Below are positions 18,216 to 28,063 of a stretch of 64,000 nucleotides of DNA, one piece after another. This DNA is from Acidisarcina polymorpha (GTDB taxonomy: Bacteria > Acidobacteriota > Terriglobia > Terriglobales > Acidobacteriaceae). Numbering within the stretch: the stretch's first letter is position 1; every line of letters begins with the position of its first letter. The notes below the pieces were generated by a model. It was not told the origin of the DNA, made no database searches, and saw only the letters and a program-made list of their open reading frames with translations. The stretch is from NCBI RefSeq assembly GCF_003330725.1, contig NZ_CP030840.1, positions 3,472,001 to 3,536,000 on the forward strand, written 5' to 3'. A program made the translations under genes and the position numbers.

Positions 18216-19477
18216 CCCAGCAGAATGCAACCGCCATTGAAGAGCCGCAGATCGGGGAGCCGCAGATCGGCGGCGAATCTTCCTCCGTGGCCATAAGAAT
18301 TATTGGGGCCATCATCTTGCTAGTGATCCTTGTGGCAGTGGGCATCTTTCCTCGCATCGCACGACACCGGGAGGCGCTCGCGGCTGTGAACGAATCCGCG
18401 ACGATCCACCCCATCGTCACGCTTGCCCATGCGGTCAAAGGTGAGCCAAGTTCTGAGCTTCTCCTGCCGGGAAATATCCAGCCGCTCTATAGCGCCAATC
18501 TCTTTGCGCGTACCGACGGTTATATCGAACGGCGCAATGTCGACATCGGGAGCAAGGTGAAGACGGGGGAAGTACTCGCAATCATTTCCTCACCTGAGAT
18601 CGACCAGCAGCTCTTGCAGGCCCGCGCCACCGTCGTGCAGTCCGAAGCCTCTCTGCTTCAAGCTCGCGCCGCGCTCGAACAGGCGAAGGCCAACGCGGAG
18701 CTGGCGCGCCTCACCAAGGAGCGCGACCTTCCCCTCGGCAATGAGCACGCGATCTCGCAGCAAATTGTAGACTCTGCCGTCCAGGCCAACGACGCGCGGA
18801 TAGCGGATGTAGCTGCGGCCCAGGCCAATATCACCGCTGCCGAAGCCAATGTCACCGCGAACCAGGCCAACGTCGCCCGGCTCGTGCAGATGCAGAGCTT
18901 CGAACGTATTGTCGCTCCCTTCGACGGAGTCATCACTGCACGCAATGTCGAGCGCGGCGACCTCGTGAGTACAGGAAACGCAGCAAAACCGCTCTTCAGC
19001 ATGGCGCAGAGCGGGACCTTGCGTATCCAGATCGATGTACCGCAGTCAGAAGCGGTCAACATCCAGGACGGACAAAAAGCAGAGATCGATGTTAAGGAAC
19101 GTCTCGGCCGCGCGTACACGGGTACGGTGACACGGAGCGCCGGTTCGCTCGACAGTGCCGCTCGCACCATGTTGACGGAGGTCCAGATCGACAATCGGGA
19201 TGGCTCGCTCTTGCCTGGTATGTATGCACAGGTGAAGTTCACGCTGCCGCAACAGCGCGCGTCGCTCATCATCCCAACCAGTTCGCTGGTCGTCGACCGC
19301 GCAGGCATGCACGTCGTCACCGTGAACAAAGATCACACCGTTCATTTCAATCCGGTAGTCGTGGGCAAGGACATGGGGACAACGATCGAGATCCGCAGCG
19401 GCCTCAACGGTTCCGAGTCCATTGTGGCGAGTCCCAGTGACTTGCTGAGTGAGGGAGAACATGTCGAAGTCCGCTGA
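18212..19477 (+). CDS. RND efflux periplasmic adaptor (HlyD/AcrA-like membrane fusion protein)
   Basis: A 421-residue adaptor with an N-terminal membrane anchor (IIGAIILLVILVAVGIFPRI). Next comes a lipoyl half-motif (LFARTDGYIERRNVDIGSKVKTGEVLA), a long Ala/Gln-rich coiled-coil hairpin at about residues 130-225, the second lipoyl half (IVAPFDGVITARNVERGDLV), a beta-barrel and a membrane-proximal domain. It bridges the pump and the outer-membrane channel. The ATG overlaps the pump stop. Its 3' end overlaps the start of the channel gene. Confidence 0.9.
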   Translation: MTQQNATAIEEPQIGEPQIGGESSSVAIRIIGAIILLVILVAVGIFPRIARHREALAAVNESATIHPIVTLAHAVKGEPSSELLLPGNIQPLYSANLFARTDGYIERRNVDIGSKVKTGEVLAIISSPEIDQQLLQARATVVQSEASLLQARAALEQAKANAELARLTKERDLPLGNEHAISQQIVDSAVQANDARIADVAAAQANITAAEANVTANQANVARLVQMQSFERIVAPFDGVITARNVERGDLVSTGNAAKPLFSMAQSGTLRIQIDVPQSEAVNIQDGQKAEIDVKERLGRAYTGTVTRSAGSLDSAARTMLTEVQIDNRDGSLLPGMYAQVKFTLPQQRASLIIPTSSLVVDRAGMHVVTVNKDHTVHFNPVVVGKDMGTTIEIRSGLNGSESIVASPSDLLSEGEHVEVR

Positions 19478-20975
19478 TCATCTTTTCCACTCACGATCTT
19501 CCGACGAGATGGCTGATGACCACAAGGAAATCAGGGCATGGGTGCTCAGGATTTCGCTCGTCGCCATCGTCCTGCTGGTCGCCGGCTGCAATGTTGGCCC
19601 TGACTACAAGCGTCCCGTGGTCAACAACCCTCAAAGTTATCGCGGAGCCCTCGCTCCCGATATCGCAGCGACACCTGGTCGTACGAATGCGGCCCCAGCG
19701 GTGTCTTTGGCAGATCAGCAATGGTCGACGATTTTCAAAGACCCCGTACTGCAGAGGCTCGTGGAAGAGGCTCTGAAGAACAATCTGGATCTCCGCATCG
19801 CGGCACAACGGATCCTCGAAGCACAGGCGCAGGTCGGCATCACCCGGTCGCAACAATTGCCGAGTGTGAATGCCGGCGGCAGCTACTCCGCATTGCAGCT
19901 GCCATCGGGGCTTGCCTTCGCTAATACCAGCGGTGCACCCACAAGCTCGTTCATCAGCGGTGGTGGCTTTAGCGCGTCAGGCGCGTGGAACCTCGATTTC
20001 TGGGGGCTGTACCGCCGGCAAACGGAGGCCGCACGGGCTGATCTTCTCTCGACGGAGTGGGCCCAAAAGGCGACCCGATCTGCCCTAGTCGAGGGCGTCG
20101 CGGAAGCATATTTCCAGCTTCGGAGCCTTGATGCGCAGCTGGAGGTCACGAACCGCACTATCCAGGCACGCAAGGACTCTCTCAAGCTCGTCAGCGAACT
20201 CGAAAAATACGGAGCTGGGTCGCTTGAAGACACACGCCAGGCGGAGGAACTGCTCCACTCCGCGCAAGCTGTTCTCCCCCAGATCCGGCAGCAAATCGCC
20301 GTAGAAGAAAATACGATCAGTATCCTTCTCGGACACAATCCTGACGCCGTGGATCGTGGCCTGCCGGTGGATCAGCAGCCTCATCCCGAGGAGGTTCCAG
20401 CGGGTGTGCCCTCTCAGCTTTTGGAGAGGCGTCCAGACATTCAAGTAGCCGAGGCAAAGTTGATCGCCGCCAATGCTCGCATCGGGGTCGCGAAGGCGCA
20501 GTTCTTCCCGAACATATCCCTGAGCAGTCTTGGCGGCTCCGCCAGCAACCAACTGCAATCGGTCTTCTCCGGCAAGAACGCATATTGGTATGCTGCGGCA
20601 TCGTTATCTGAACCGATCTTCGACGGCGGCCGCATTCGGAGCAACTACCATCTCTCTCAGGCAGAAGAGCAGGAGATGCTTCTCGAATATCAGAAGACAA
20701 TACTCAACGCTCTGAGGGACGTCTCGAACTCACTGGTCGCCTATAAGGAGACACGGGAGCATCGCGAGGAAAAGGCCGCGCAGGTCACCGCCGCCGCTGA
20801 CGCAGTGCGGCTCGCCCGGATGCGCTACTCGGGCGGCAATACCAGCTATCTCGAGGTGCTCACCACGGATACCGATCTCTACGACGCTCAGCTGAACCTG
20901 GCACTCGCACAGGAGCAGGAAGCCGCTTCACTCGTCCAGCTCTACGCAGCTCTGGGTGGCGGGTGGCAGCAATAG
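19461..20975 (+). CDS. NodT-family outer-membrane efflux lipoprotein
   Basis: A 504-residue TolC/NodT-type channel. A lipobox (LLVAGC) follows a short membrane segment near residues 30-46, and then the family hallmark NVGPDYKRPVV. Two OEP repeats are visible, including LDLRIAAQRILEAQAQVG and the paired RRPDIQVAEAKLIAANARIG and YSGGNTSYLEVLTTDTDLY. GAGGGAG lies just before the ATG at 19461, inside the adaptor gene; a GTG at 19449 is the alternative. It completes the tripartite pump. Confidence 0.9.
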   Translation: MSKSADHLFHSRSSDEMADDHKEIRAWVLRISLVAIVLLVAGCNVGPDYKRPVVNNPQSYRGALAPDIAATPGRTNAAPAVSLADQQWSTIFKDPVLQRLVEEALKNNLDLRIAAQRILEAQAQVGITRSQQLPSVNAGGSYSALQLPSGLAFANTSGAPTSSFISGGGFSASGAWNLDFWGLYRRQTEAARADLLSTEWAQKATRSALVEGVAEAYFQLRSLDAQLEVTNRTIQARKDSLKLVSELEKYGAGSLEDTRQAEELLHSAQAVLPQIRQQIAVEENTISILLGHNPDAVDRGLPVDQQPHPEEVPAGVPSQLLERRPDIQVAEAKLIAANARIGVAKAQFFPNISLSSLGGSASNQLQSVFSGKNAYWYAAASLSEPIFDGGRIRSNYHLSQAEEQEMLLEYQKTILNALRDVSNSLVAYKETREHREEKAAQVTAAADAVRLARMRYSGGNTSYLEVLTTDTDLYDAQLNLALAQEQEAASLVQLYAALGGGWQQ

Positions 20976-21286
20976 AGACTGTCGACGGAGACGACCTCTG
21001 TAGTGAGCTTCTCTGCAAGAGTCCGTAAAAGCGGCTATACGGAAAACTCGTGTGCGGTGATCGACAAGTGTTTGATTTGCTGAATACACGGCAACTTGGA
21101 AGTACGGGCCGTCAATGAGTGAATTGGCGATATGGGACCACTCCGGGAGTTAGCGCCTCTGATCGCCGTACAAACGACCCCCGGTGGATCCGCCCGAAAT
21201 TGCGCTAAAGTGTCACTTGCTTGGCGCCACATCAGAACGACCTGAACAGGGAGGCGGCTTTCTCAACTATCGATTGGTGTCCCGGA
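20976..21286. other. Intergenic gap, 311 bases
   Basis: It lies between the convergent efflux operon and the GH51 gene. No gene, hairpin with a T run, or repeat was seen. Confidence 0.5.
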
Positions 21287-23239
21287 TCAGCGCGATGGTA
21301 TATCGAGGACCTCAATGGTGTTTGCAGGGATGGTGTGCGACCACTCGCCTACTTTCACCGGCACAGTAGAAACGACAGGGCGGATGTGGGCAGGGTCGGT
21401 AATCGAATTTGTGTCATTCCAGGTGCTTGCGTGCAGACTTGAGATTTCCGCCGTATGCCCTCCGGGAAGACCCGCGATGGCGAGGGTTTCCGGGGTGCTA
21501 TGGGCGTTGACGAGCTTGAGATGCACTGTGCCCGTGCTGCTCTCTTTCGTCGCCGAGACGAAGATCCGATCGTCCTCGCGAGAGAGTTTGGCCGCGATCG
21601 TCGTATCGCCGAGATGGCCGGCGAAGAGGGCCTGGGCATAATAGCTCGGAGAGCCGTACGCGGTGCCGGCATCGTACCCGATGAGGTCGGTGGGCCACAG
21701 CATGGCGCCGGGATTCACGTTGGTGAACAAAGGAGCGTAGGCGGCCATCACGATCAGATCGCTGTTACGTTCAAGCGATGTCATCCAGGCGGCATCGCCC
21801 AGCGCATCGCCAAAGTTGGGCGTCGGCGAGCCAGAACGCGTCGCCCACTCGCCAACGAAAACCTTCGGGCCGTCGCGAGGAGCGTTATCGTAGTGGTGAA
21901 CGAGATCCATCATGTCAGACGGCGACTTATAGTAATGCTCGTCCGAGACTTCGGGGCTGACGACTCGAGTGCTGTATTCGGCGTTGCCATCGGTAGCGAT
22001 GAGCTTGTACTGCGGATATCTCTGGTGGAGCGCTTGGGCAAACTGCGCGTAGCGCGCTGGGTAACTGCCAGACTTGTCGAGGTAGTCTTCGTTGCCGATC
22101 TCGATGTAGTGCAGGACGAATGGAGTTGGGTGACCGTCCTTTGCACGAACCGCACCCCAATGGGTCGAGGTGTCGCCGGTAACGTACTCAATTTCATCCA
22201 GCGCCGATTGAACCAGTGGCGCGAGGTTTGGCCCCGGAGTGACATGAGTATGGTCGAGCGCGTAGCCGGCGTTCACGGCGAGCACCGGTTCGATGTGCAG
22301 ATCTTCGCACCAGGTCAGGTAGTCAAGCAGCCCGACGCCGTCGCTGGACCAGTAGAACCATGACCCGTTGTGGCCAGCCCTATCGACGATGGGGCCAATC
22401 GTTTTCTTCCAGTCATATGCGTCGGCGAGTGTATTGCCTTCCAGAAAATTGCCACCCGGCATGCGGAGGAATGCAGGATGCATGTCGGCCATCATCCCCA
22501 TGAGGTCGGGGCGCAGGCCATTTGCACGGTCGTGATAGGTGGGCTGGAAGAGGCTGACGAGTTGGAGCCAAACGGTTCCCGGATGGGCGACGGAGAGTTC
22601 GAGATGGTTATCGGTGGAAGGGGCGATCTTCGCGGTCTTGAGTGTGTACTGGTACTGAGCCCATCCGCCCGGCTGCGGGGTGACCGTGCTGCTGGCCTGA
22701 ACGGCGCCGGTACGGTTGTTGATCAGCCTAATCGTTATGGGGCCCGGACTGTCGCTGGCGACATGTGCATAGAATGAGCCGATGTAGGTGGTTTCGGCCT
22801 TGAGGCCAAAGCCCCAATATCCAGGGTTGGTGAGCCCTACTTCATTCTCGGGGGACGCGGAGGTGATCGAGAGTTTCATGCTGCTGGAGAGTGATTGGGA
22901 TGGGCCGGAGGTGAAATCGAGTTCACTGGTGCCTTGCGAAGAGCCTCGCCGAACCAGATCCCATGGCGTTGTCCCGGACCAGTCATTGTGGAAGGCACGG
23001 TTCTGAACCATCTCCGCATAGAGGCCGCCATCAATTGAGTGGTTGATTTCCTCGATCATGAGGCCGTAGAGGGTCGGGCTGACAGGGGTGCCGGCCTTAC
23101 CTACGTCGAGGGTGAGACGGAGTTGCTGGGCCGAAAGGGAACTTCCAAGAAGCATAATGGCGAGCGGACAGATTTTCGGAAAGCCTCTATCGAGCAAGAC
23201 AGACTCCAGTCGGAGGTACATCTGCGTTGGCAATACCAT
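21287..23239 (-). CDS. Secreted alpha-L-arabinofuranosidase, GH51
   Basis: A 650-residue hydrolase that removes arabinofuranosyl residues from hemicellulose or pectin. The N-terminal LMIEEINHSIDGGLYAEMVQ is the GH51 signature. A carbohydrate-binding-like beta domain lies at about residues 90-230, followed by the TIM barrel with the acid/base Glu384 (EIGNEDY) and nucleophile Glu464 (VFVGEWATRSG), and a C-terminal beta domain. A hydrophobic segment near residues 22-37 ending in SLSAQ looks like an export signal, so the true start may be the Met at residue 7. It appears monocistronic, with no transporter or regulator beside it. Confidence 0.88.
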   Translation of the reverse strand: MVLPTQMYLRLESVLLDRGFPKICPLAIMLLGSSLSAQQLRLTLDVGKAGTPVSPTLYGLMIEEINHSIDGGLYAEMVQNRAFHNDWSGTTPWDLVRRGSSQGTSELDFTSGPSQSLSSSMKLSITSASPENEVGLTNPGYWGFGLKAETTYIGSFYAHVASDSPGPITIRLINNRTGAVQASSTVTPQPGGWAQYQYTLKTAKIAPSTDNHLELSVAHPGTVWLQLVSLFQPTYHDRANGLRPDLMGMMADMHPAFLRMPGGNFLEGNTLADAYDWKKTIGPIVDRAGHNGSWFYWSSDGVGLLDYLTWCEDLHIEPVLAVNAGYALDHTHVTPGPNLAPLVQSALDEIEYVTGDTSTHWGAVRAKDGHPTPFVLHYIEIGNEDYLDKSGSYPARYAQFAQALHQRYPQYKLIATDGNAEYSTRVVSPEVSDEHYYKSPSDMMDLVHHYDNAPRDGPKVFVGEWATRSGSPTPNFGDALGDAAWMTSLERNSDLIVMAAYAPLFTNVNPGAMLWPTDLIGYDAGTAYGSPSYYAQALFAGHLGDTTIAAKLSREDDRIFVSATKESSTGTVHLKLVNAHSTPETLAIAGLPGGHTAEISSLHASTWNDTNSITDPAHIRPVVSTVPVKVGEWSHTIPANTIEVLDIPSR

Positions 23240-23474
23240 TCTGACATATCACCATGGACAGATAGCGTGATGTGCCTAGAAAAACCTTACACAGAAACGG
23301 TAACTATCCCTGTCATCGGAAAACAGTTGAAACACCCCTTATAAATAGGATCGTTTGCGAAGCAAAATGCCACGCGTGCTCAACTGACGATAACAGGCCA
23401 ACTCACTCGTTGAACCGTCCGATAGTCTACACCTCCGGCAAGTTGCCGTATGACCGGCTTGTCGGACGTGTACA

Positions 23475-24338
23475 TCAAGATAGCTGGTCTGTACTGACAA
23501 ATTGAGCCGGGACAACGGAGTGTCCCAGTGGTGTATGCTCCTTATTCGCAACATACAGGTATCTCAGTAGTCGCTTTTCGTTCGTCAGAAGATGAACACA
23601 GGAGAGGAACCGTTGCAGCCCCTCAAAGTTAGCACTGCCTTCGGCAGCGACCAGTTCATCTTCTCTTTTCTTCCGCGCGTCATGCCACCGCTTCGCGATC
23701 CGAGCCGCGCTCTCGGTTGTATCTTTTGCGCGGATATCTCGAAACATCGCTCGCTCCATCAGGCGTTCGTTCTCTCCTGGCGGGCTGTACATGTAAAAGC
23801 CGATCGAGCTACGCGTAGCGATCTCTTCGTGAGAGACAATTCCTCCGACTACCAGAGCGTCACTGAACAGCACGCGTCCGCCGGGCTTTAGTACGCGAAA
23901 CATTTCAACCAACACCTCGGGACGTCCCGGAAGATGGCATAGAACGTCATTCGAGAACACAGCGTCAAATGTGTTGTCGTCAAAAGGTAATCTCTTCGAA
24001 GCGTCACACAATTCGAAATGCACCCGGGAAGCAAGACCTCTTGACTGCGCGAGCAGGTTCGCATTGCGGACACCCGGTTGGTTAATGTCCACCCCTATGA
24101 GCCGGCAGCCTACTGTTTCTCCAAGGTGCAACGTATATCCCCCCGACCCGCACCCCAGCTCGAGCACAAAGGAATCAGATCGCAGTCCCAACAGTCGCGG
24201 GATTTCGTTCGATTCTTGCGTTGTGACCCAGCTCGTTTGGCCGAAATCCTCGCCATAGGTCTCAATGCGCACCGCGCGATAGATCGCTGACTCATGATTT
24301 CGATACGCATTATCGTAGAGATCGACTTTCGGTGACAT
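23475..24338 (-). CDS. Class I SAM-dependent methyltransferase
   Basis: A 287-residue Rossmann-fold methyltransferase of the UbiE/Methyltransf_11 type. Motif I is VLELGCGSGGYTLHLG, the acidic loop is LIGVDINQP, motif II surrounds FDAVFSNDVLCHLPG, and motif III is VLKPGGRVLFSDALV. I start at the ATG at 24338, which has AGGAG about ten bases upstream and fits the family; a further in-frame start at 24380 would add 14 residues. It uses S-adenosylmethionine; the acceptor may be a small molecule or a lipid. Neighbours give no hint. Confidence 0.82.
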   Translation of the reverse strand: MSPKVDLYDNAYRNHESAIYRAVRIETYGEDFGQTSWVTTQESNEIPRLLGLRSDSFVLELGCGSGGYTLHLGETVGCRLIGVDINQPGVRNANLLAQSRGLASRVHFELCDASKRLPFDDNTFDAVFSNDVLCHLPGRPEVLVEMFRVLKPGGRVLFSDALVVGGIVSHEEIATRSSIGFYMYSPPGENERLMERAMFRDIRAKDTTESAARIAKRWHDARKKREDELVAAEGSANFEGLQRFLSCVHLLTNEKRLLRYLYVANKEHTPLGHSVVPAQFVSTDQLS

Positions 24339-24670
24339 ACTTGAGGTTCTCCTTGCAGCTTTGCCCGCGAGAATGGTCAATCCAGCTCCAAACCCAGCAA
24401 TCTCCTCAGATGTTCCAAGCTGCCTAAGACCGGCTTGGCTGGTAAATGTTATCAGATGGTGCTTTCATCCCGGCCATGCCCCCAGTGTGGCCTCGCAGCT
24501 GGATATTGTGAATCCCGAAACTCTGAATGATCCTTGTGTGAAAAGCTAAGCGCTTCGATGACTATTAGGCTTTGCAGTGCTGCTCGACATCAAGTGGCAG
24601 TAATTGCTTGCGCTCTTGACCGCCATTCGTTGTCCATGCAATCGTTACAATCGACCTGGGACATACCTTC
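24339..24670. other. Divergent intergenic region, 332 bases
   Basis: It separates the methyltransferase gene (minus) from the AEC transporter gene (plus). No coding frame, convincing paired promoter boxes or repeat was recognised. Confidence 0.4.
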
Positions 24671-25624
24671 ATGCGGATCGCAGATCTTGTCCTCCCTGTA
24701 TTCGCCGTAATCCTGTCTGGCTGGATCGCCGGTTATTCCGGCTATTTGTCGCGAGCATTGGCTGACGCTCTGATTCACTTCGCATATAACATCGCAATGC
24801 CGGCGTTGCTGATAGTCACAATTGCACAAGAACCAAGCCGGTCGCTGATCGATTGGCGCTTCCTCGTTGCGTTCGGCGGCGGCTCCCTCCTCTGTTTCAT
24901 CCTCGTATTCGGCATCATGAGCATTCGTATTTCCCGAAGTCTTGCGAGCCGGACGATGTATGGCATGGCGGCATCGATGACCAACACCGGCTTTGTCGCC
25001 TTACCCGTGTTGCAGGCCATCTATGGCCCGCGTGCCGTGCTGCCGGCAGCGATCGCCACGGCATTCGTCGCCGTTGTGATGTTTCCGGCGGCCGTGATCC
25101 TGCTCGAACTCGGTCAGCAGGATGCGCACGACCCACGCAAGAACCCGATGAGCATGGTGAAGCATGTCGTGCTCAACCCGATGGTTTTATCAATCCTGAT
25201 CGGCATGCTTTGCTCCGTCTTTGATCTGCGCTTGCCTGGGCCGATTACCGGCTACCTTGGCATCCTTGCGGGTGCGCTTACGCCTTGTGCACTGTTCGCC
25301 ATTGGCTTGGGGCTGTCGATTGATGGGTTACGAGCCAATATCGGGCCAGCCTCTGTTATCGCGGTCATCAAGCTCCTTATCATGCCTCTGATCGTGTACG
25401 GATTAAGCGTGTGGCTGGGCCTAGACCCCCTCTACACGATTGCGGCCGTAATCTGCGCCGCCGTGCCTACGGCCAAGACGGTTTACATTCTCGCGGGAGA
25501 GTATCACTGCGAGGAGATGATGATCGCGTCCACTGTATCGATGACGACTCTTGTCTCCGTCGTCTCGCTCGCAGCCTGGATCTATGGGCTGTCCGGACTA
25601 GCTACACGCATTGTTGTTCGATGA
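24671..25624 (+). CDS. AEC (auxin efflux carrier) family transporter
   Basis: A 317-residue membrane protein with about ten helices in two halves. It has the family's first-helix start (VLPVFAVILSGWIAGYSG), the unwound-helix region AMPALLIVTIAQ, MAASMTNTGFVALPVLQAIYG, and the second-half AAVPTAKTVYILAGEY. Bacterial members transport malate, malonate or similar organic anions. No clear ribosome site precedes the ATG. There is no partner gene. Confidence 0.82.
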   Translation: MRIADLVLPVFAVILSGWIAGYSGYLSRALADALIHFAYNIAMPALLIVTIAQEPSRSLIDWRFLVAFGGGSLLCFILVFGIMSIRISRSLASRTMYGMAASMTNTGFVALPVLQAIYGPRAVLPAAIATAFVAVVMFPAAVILLELGQQDAHDPRKNPMSMVKHVVLNPMVLSILIGMLCSVFDLRLPGPITGYLGILAGALTPCALFAIGLGLSIDGLRANIGPASVIAVIKLLIMPLIVYGLSVWLGLDPLYTIAAVICAAVPTAKTVYILAGEYHCEEMMIASTVSMTTLVSVVSLAAWIYGLSGLATRIVVR

Positions 25625-25871
25625 AGTTTTATTTCTCTCAGATTGTCAGTAACCATGACTTACAAGTAAGCAGGACGTGGATGTCTTGGTCGGCGCAGGC
25701 ATGCGTCCGTAACCGGCTAGTGTCCGAGTCTCTGACTTACCCTCGGGAGCTTCATTTGCGCAGGGAGGGCGGAACAGATCAGCAGTAGAAGTCGATGCTT
25801 TTCAAGGATGAAAACGAGAAAGGCGATGGCGGCGAACAAGCCCGCAGCAGCTTCGCTACGGGCGTGCTGGG

Positions 25872-26237
25872 TCATGACTTCGGGGATGCTGGACCAAACG
25901 TGAGCAGGCTTTCGATTTTGCCGGCCGGCGAGAAGCGAATGCAATCATGGCCTTTCACCGTAACCTTTCCCTCCGGCAGAATGAGCACCCACTTGAAGAG
26001 CGCAACCGCGTGATGCGTGGAGACGTTTTCGATGTCAAAGTGGGCGCCGGGATACTGCTTCTGGAAGCGTTCCATATCTTCGATTGCTGCACTCGTACCC
26101 CCGACGTACTCCGGCACGAGATATTCCACATTCTCGTCGAAGACCTCCGAGAGAATGCTCTTTCGCTGCGCGTCGGAAATCGGCTTCCAAGTTTCCACAT
26201 ATCTTCGGTAGACGTGCAAGGCTTCTAGATTGGTCAT
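25872..26237 (-). CDS. NTF2-like / SnoaL-type small protein
   Basis: A 121-residue cone-shaped NTF2-fold protein, recognised by the pattern of an N-terminal helix pair (VYRRYVETW), FDENVEYLVPEYVGGTSAAIEDM, and paired strands at the C-terminus (KVTVKGHDCIRFSPAGKIESL). Members are ester cyclases, isomerases or ligand-binding proteins of unknown role. AGGAGA lies just before the ATG. It diverges from an AraC-family regulator across 107 bases, which makes it the likely regulated target. The 247 bases between its stop and the AEC gene show nothing. Confidence 0.75.
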   Translation of the reverse strand: MTNLEALHVYRRYVETWKPISDAQRKSILSEVFDENVEYLVPEYVGGTSAAIEDMERFQKQYPGAHFDIENVSTHHAVALFKWVLILPEGKVTVKGHDCIRFSPAGKIESLLTFGPASPKS

Positions 26238-26344
26238 GGTGGTTCTCCTTCTGTCCCTAAGGTAGGCTGTGGCTTCTGTACGGTCGATAGCTGAAACCCC
26301 AAATTTATTTACTGAAAACCCAAAAATCGCGGCATTCTAGAGGA

Positions 26345-27256
26345 ATGGATCCGTTTCTCGATGTGGTGCAACTGCTTCGACCCCGAGCCACATTGTGGTC
26401 GAAAATTGAAGGCTTTGGCCGATGGGGGCTGGCGTTTCGGAAGCGCGACGATTTGCTTTTCTGCCGCGTGGAGCGGGGCGAGTGTCACTTGCTCCGGCCT
26501 CAATTTTCACCGGTTCTACTACGGCAGGACGACTTCGTGCTGATTCATACCTCGACGCCGTTTGTGCTTACCTCAGATCCGTTGATGGTGCCGGAAGACA
26601 GCGAAGAGTTGGTAGCGGCCGCGAAGAGTGTCTCGCTGCAACTTGGCGAAGGCACGGAGTCGCCGGTTACGCTGCGCGGGGGCCGGTTTGTTTTCGATAC
26701 GGCGAATGAGAGCTTGCTGTGGGAGCTATTGCCGTCGCTGCTGCACGTTGCGGCGGACGATACTTCGTCGTGGCGCGTGCGCTCGTTGCTGAGATTGAAT
26801 GAGATGGAGACCTTGCAGCCGGGGCCGGGGAGCGAGTTTCTTATCGCGCGGTTGATGGAGCTGATCCTGGTGGAGATGCTGCGGCGTGAGACGCCGAAGG
26901 TGGATGATCGCTCCACAGGGTTGATTGCCGGCCTGCTCGATCCTGCCATTGCAAATGCGCTTCTAGCCATGCATGGCGAGATTGCGCGCGCCTGGAGCGT
27001 AGCGGAGCTGGCGCGTTTGTGCGGCGTGTCGAGGTCGGGTTTTGCAACACGCTTCAAGGACGTGTTGGGAGTTGGACCGATTGAATACCTGATGAATTGG
27101 CGGATGGCCGTGGCCAAGGATGAACTGCGACGCGGAAGACGAAGCATCGTCGAGATTGCGCTGGCCGTAGGATTTCAGTCGCCGAGCGCGTTCAGCACAT
27201 CGTTCACCAGAGCGGTGGGCTGTTCTCCGAAACGGTTTGCTGGAAAAGCCGCTTAA
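26345..27256 (+). CDS. AraC-family transcriptional regulator with N-terminal cupin
   Basis: A 303-residue regulator. The first 170 residues match the AraC-binding-like cupin_6 sensor (LAFRKRDDLLFCRVERGECHL). The C-terminal 100 residues hold two helix-turn-helix motifs, WSVAELARLCGVSRSGFATRF and SIVEIALAVGFQSPSAFSTSF, ending with the family pattern GCSPKRF. It diverges from the NTF2-like gene, which it probably regulates. The ATG is close to the -107 boundary with no strong ribosome site. Immediately downstream lies a recombinase remnant. Confidence 0.88.
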   Translation: MDPFLDVVQLLRPRATLWSKIEGFGRWGLAFRKRDDLLFCRVERGECHLLRPQFSPVLLRQDDFVLIHTSTPFVLTSDPLMVPEDSEELVAAAKSVSLQLGEGTESPVTLRGGRFVFDTANESLLWELLPSLLHVAADDTSSWRVRSLLRLNEMETLQPGPGSEFLIARLMELILVEMLRRETPKVDDRSTGLIAGLLDPAIANALLAMHGEIARAWSVAELARLCGVSRSGFATRFKDVLGVGPIEYLMNWRMAVAKDELRRGRRSIVEIALAVGFQSPSAFSTSFTRAVGCSPKRFAGKAA

Positions 27257-27262
27257 CGCAGC

Positions 27263-27635
27263 AGAAGTCGAGCGATTCTGGCGATCCTGCTCGGTTGCCG
27301 GCTGCGTCGCCGCGCACTTGCGGAACTCGCCGTCGAAAGCTTGCAGCGTCGCGAGGAACGCTGGGCCAATGTGGACCTGGTCGGCAAAGGAAACCACCTA
27401 CGGATTGTCCTTCTACCGAATTGGGTGTAGGAATCCCTCGATACCTGGTTAGCGGCGCCCGGCATCGAAAGCGGTCCGCTATTCCGATGTGTCTGTCAGG
27501 CGGGTAAACTCTGGGGGCGTACCCGAGAAACGGTCTGGCACGTCGTCAAGAGGGGCGCCGCAGTATGAATATTCCGCGTCTTGCGCCGCACGACCTCCGC
27601 CGCTCTTTCCGGCAAATTCGACCGTATCTGGCCCA
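27263..27635 (+). pseudogene. Decayed tyrosine recombinase (XerC/D-like integrase) C-terminal part
   Basis: From 27269 the plus strand reads RAILAILLGCRLRRRALAEL, the region with the first catalytic Arg, then NVDLVGKGNHLRIVLLPNWV. An in-frame TAG near 27428 interrupts it, then the same frame continues with ESLDTWLAAPGIESG, LFRCVCQAGKLWG and ETVWHVVKRG. A frameshift near 27563-27566 leads to PRLAPHDLRRSF, the HxxR box. The N-terminal half and the terminal Tyr motif are missing. It is clearly a dead recombinase and marks past mobile-element activity just downstream of the AraC gene. Confidence 0.8.
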
Positions 27636-28063
27636 ACCTCAAAATACGATCTCGCGGTCGAGTTCCAAGAGAGCGCGGCGGAGCTGATCCCGTGTCAGAG
27701 TTGTCGTGTCGGTCTCTCGCAGTTGCGTTGAAACCTTCGCTTTGCGCGCAGGATCTTTTGAGAGGAAGTCTTGGTCGACCGCCTCAGCAAAGATATCCCG
27801 GAGTTAAGCACACATCTGCAACACCCTGTCCCTGGGTCGTGTTGTAGCGAGCTGTTGAGATGAAGCCGCAAGCTGAACTTGTCGAAGTTCGCCAACGGAA
27901 TCACTCCAAAAGCTCGATGAGATCGCGTTGAATGAGGATCGTCTTCGTCTTTGACGTCTGCTATCAAGGGATTATTCCATCTTCTGCTACTCATTGAGCG
28001 TCGTGAGCAGTTTCAACGCAATCGTACGGTTTATTGATGAGGGCAGGTGCAACGCGAAAAACC
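27636..28063. other. Gap after the recombinase remnant, about 430 bases
   Basis: No supported gene. The minus strand holds a 99-codon frame (27695-27994) without recognisable motifs; it may be residue of the same mobile element. It ends at a strong hairpin. Confidence 0.4.

Noticed and set aside
23509-23526. GGGACA/TGTCCC hairpin near the methyltransferase 3' end
   Set aside because: It lies inside the coding region and has no T run.
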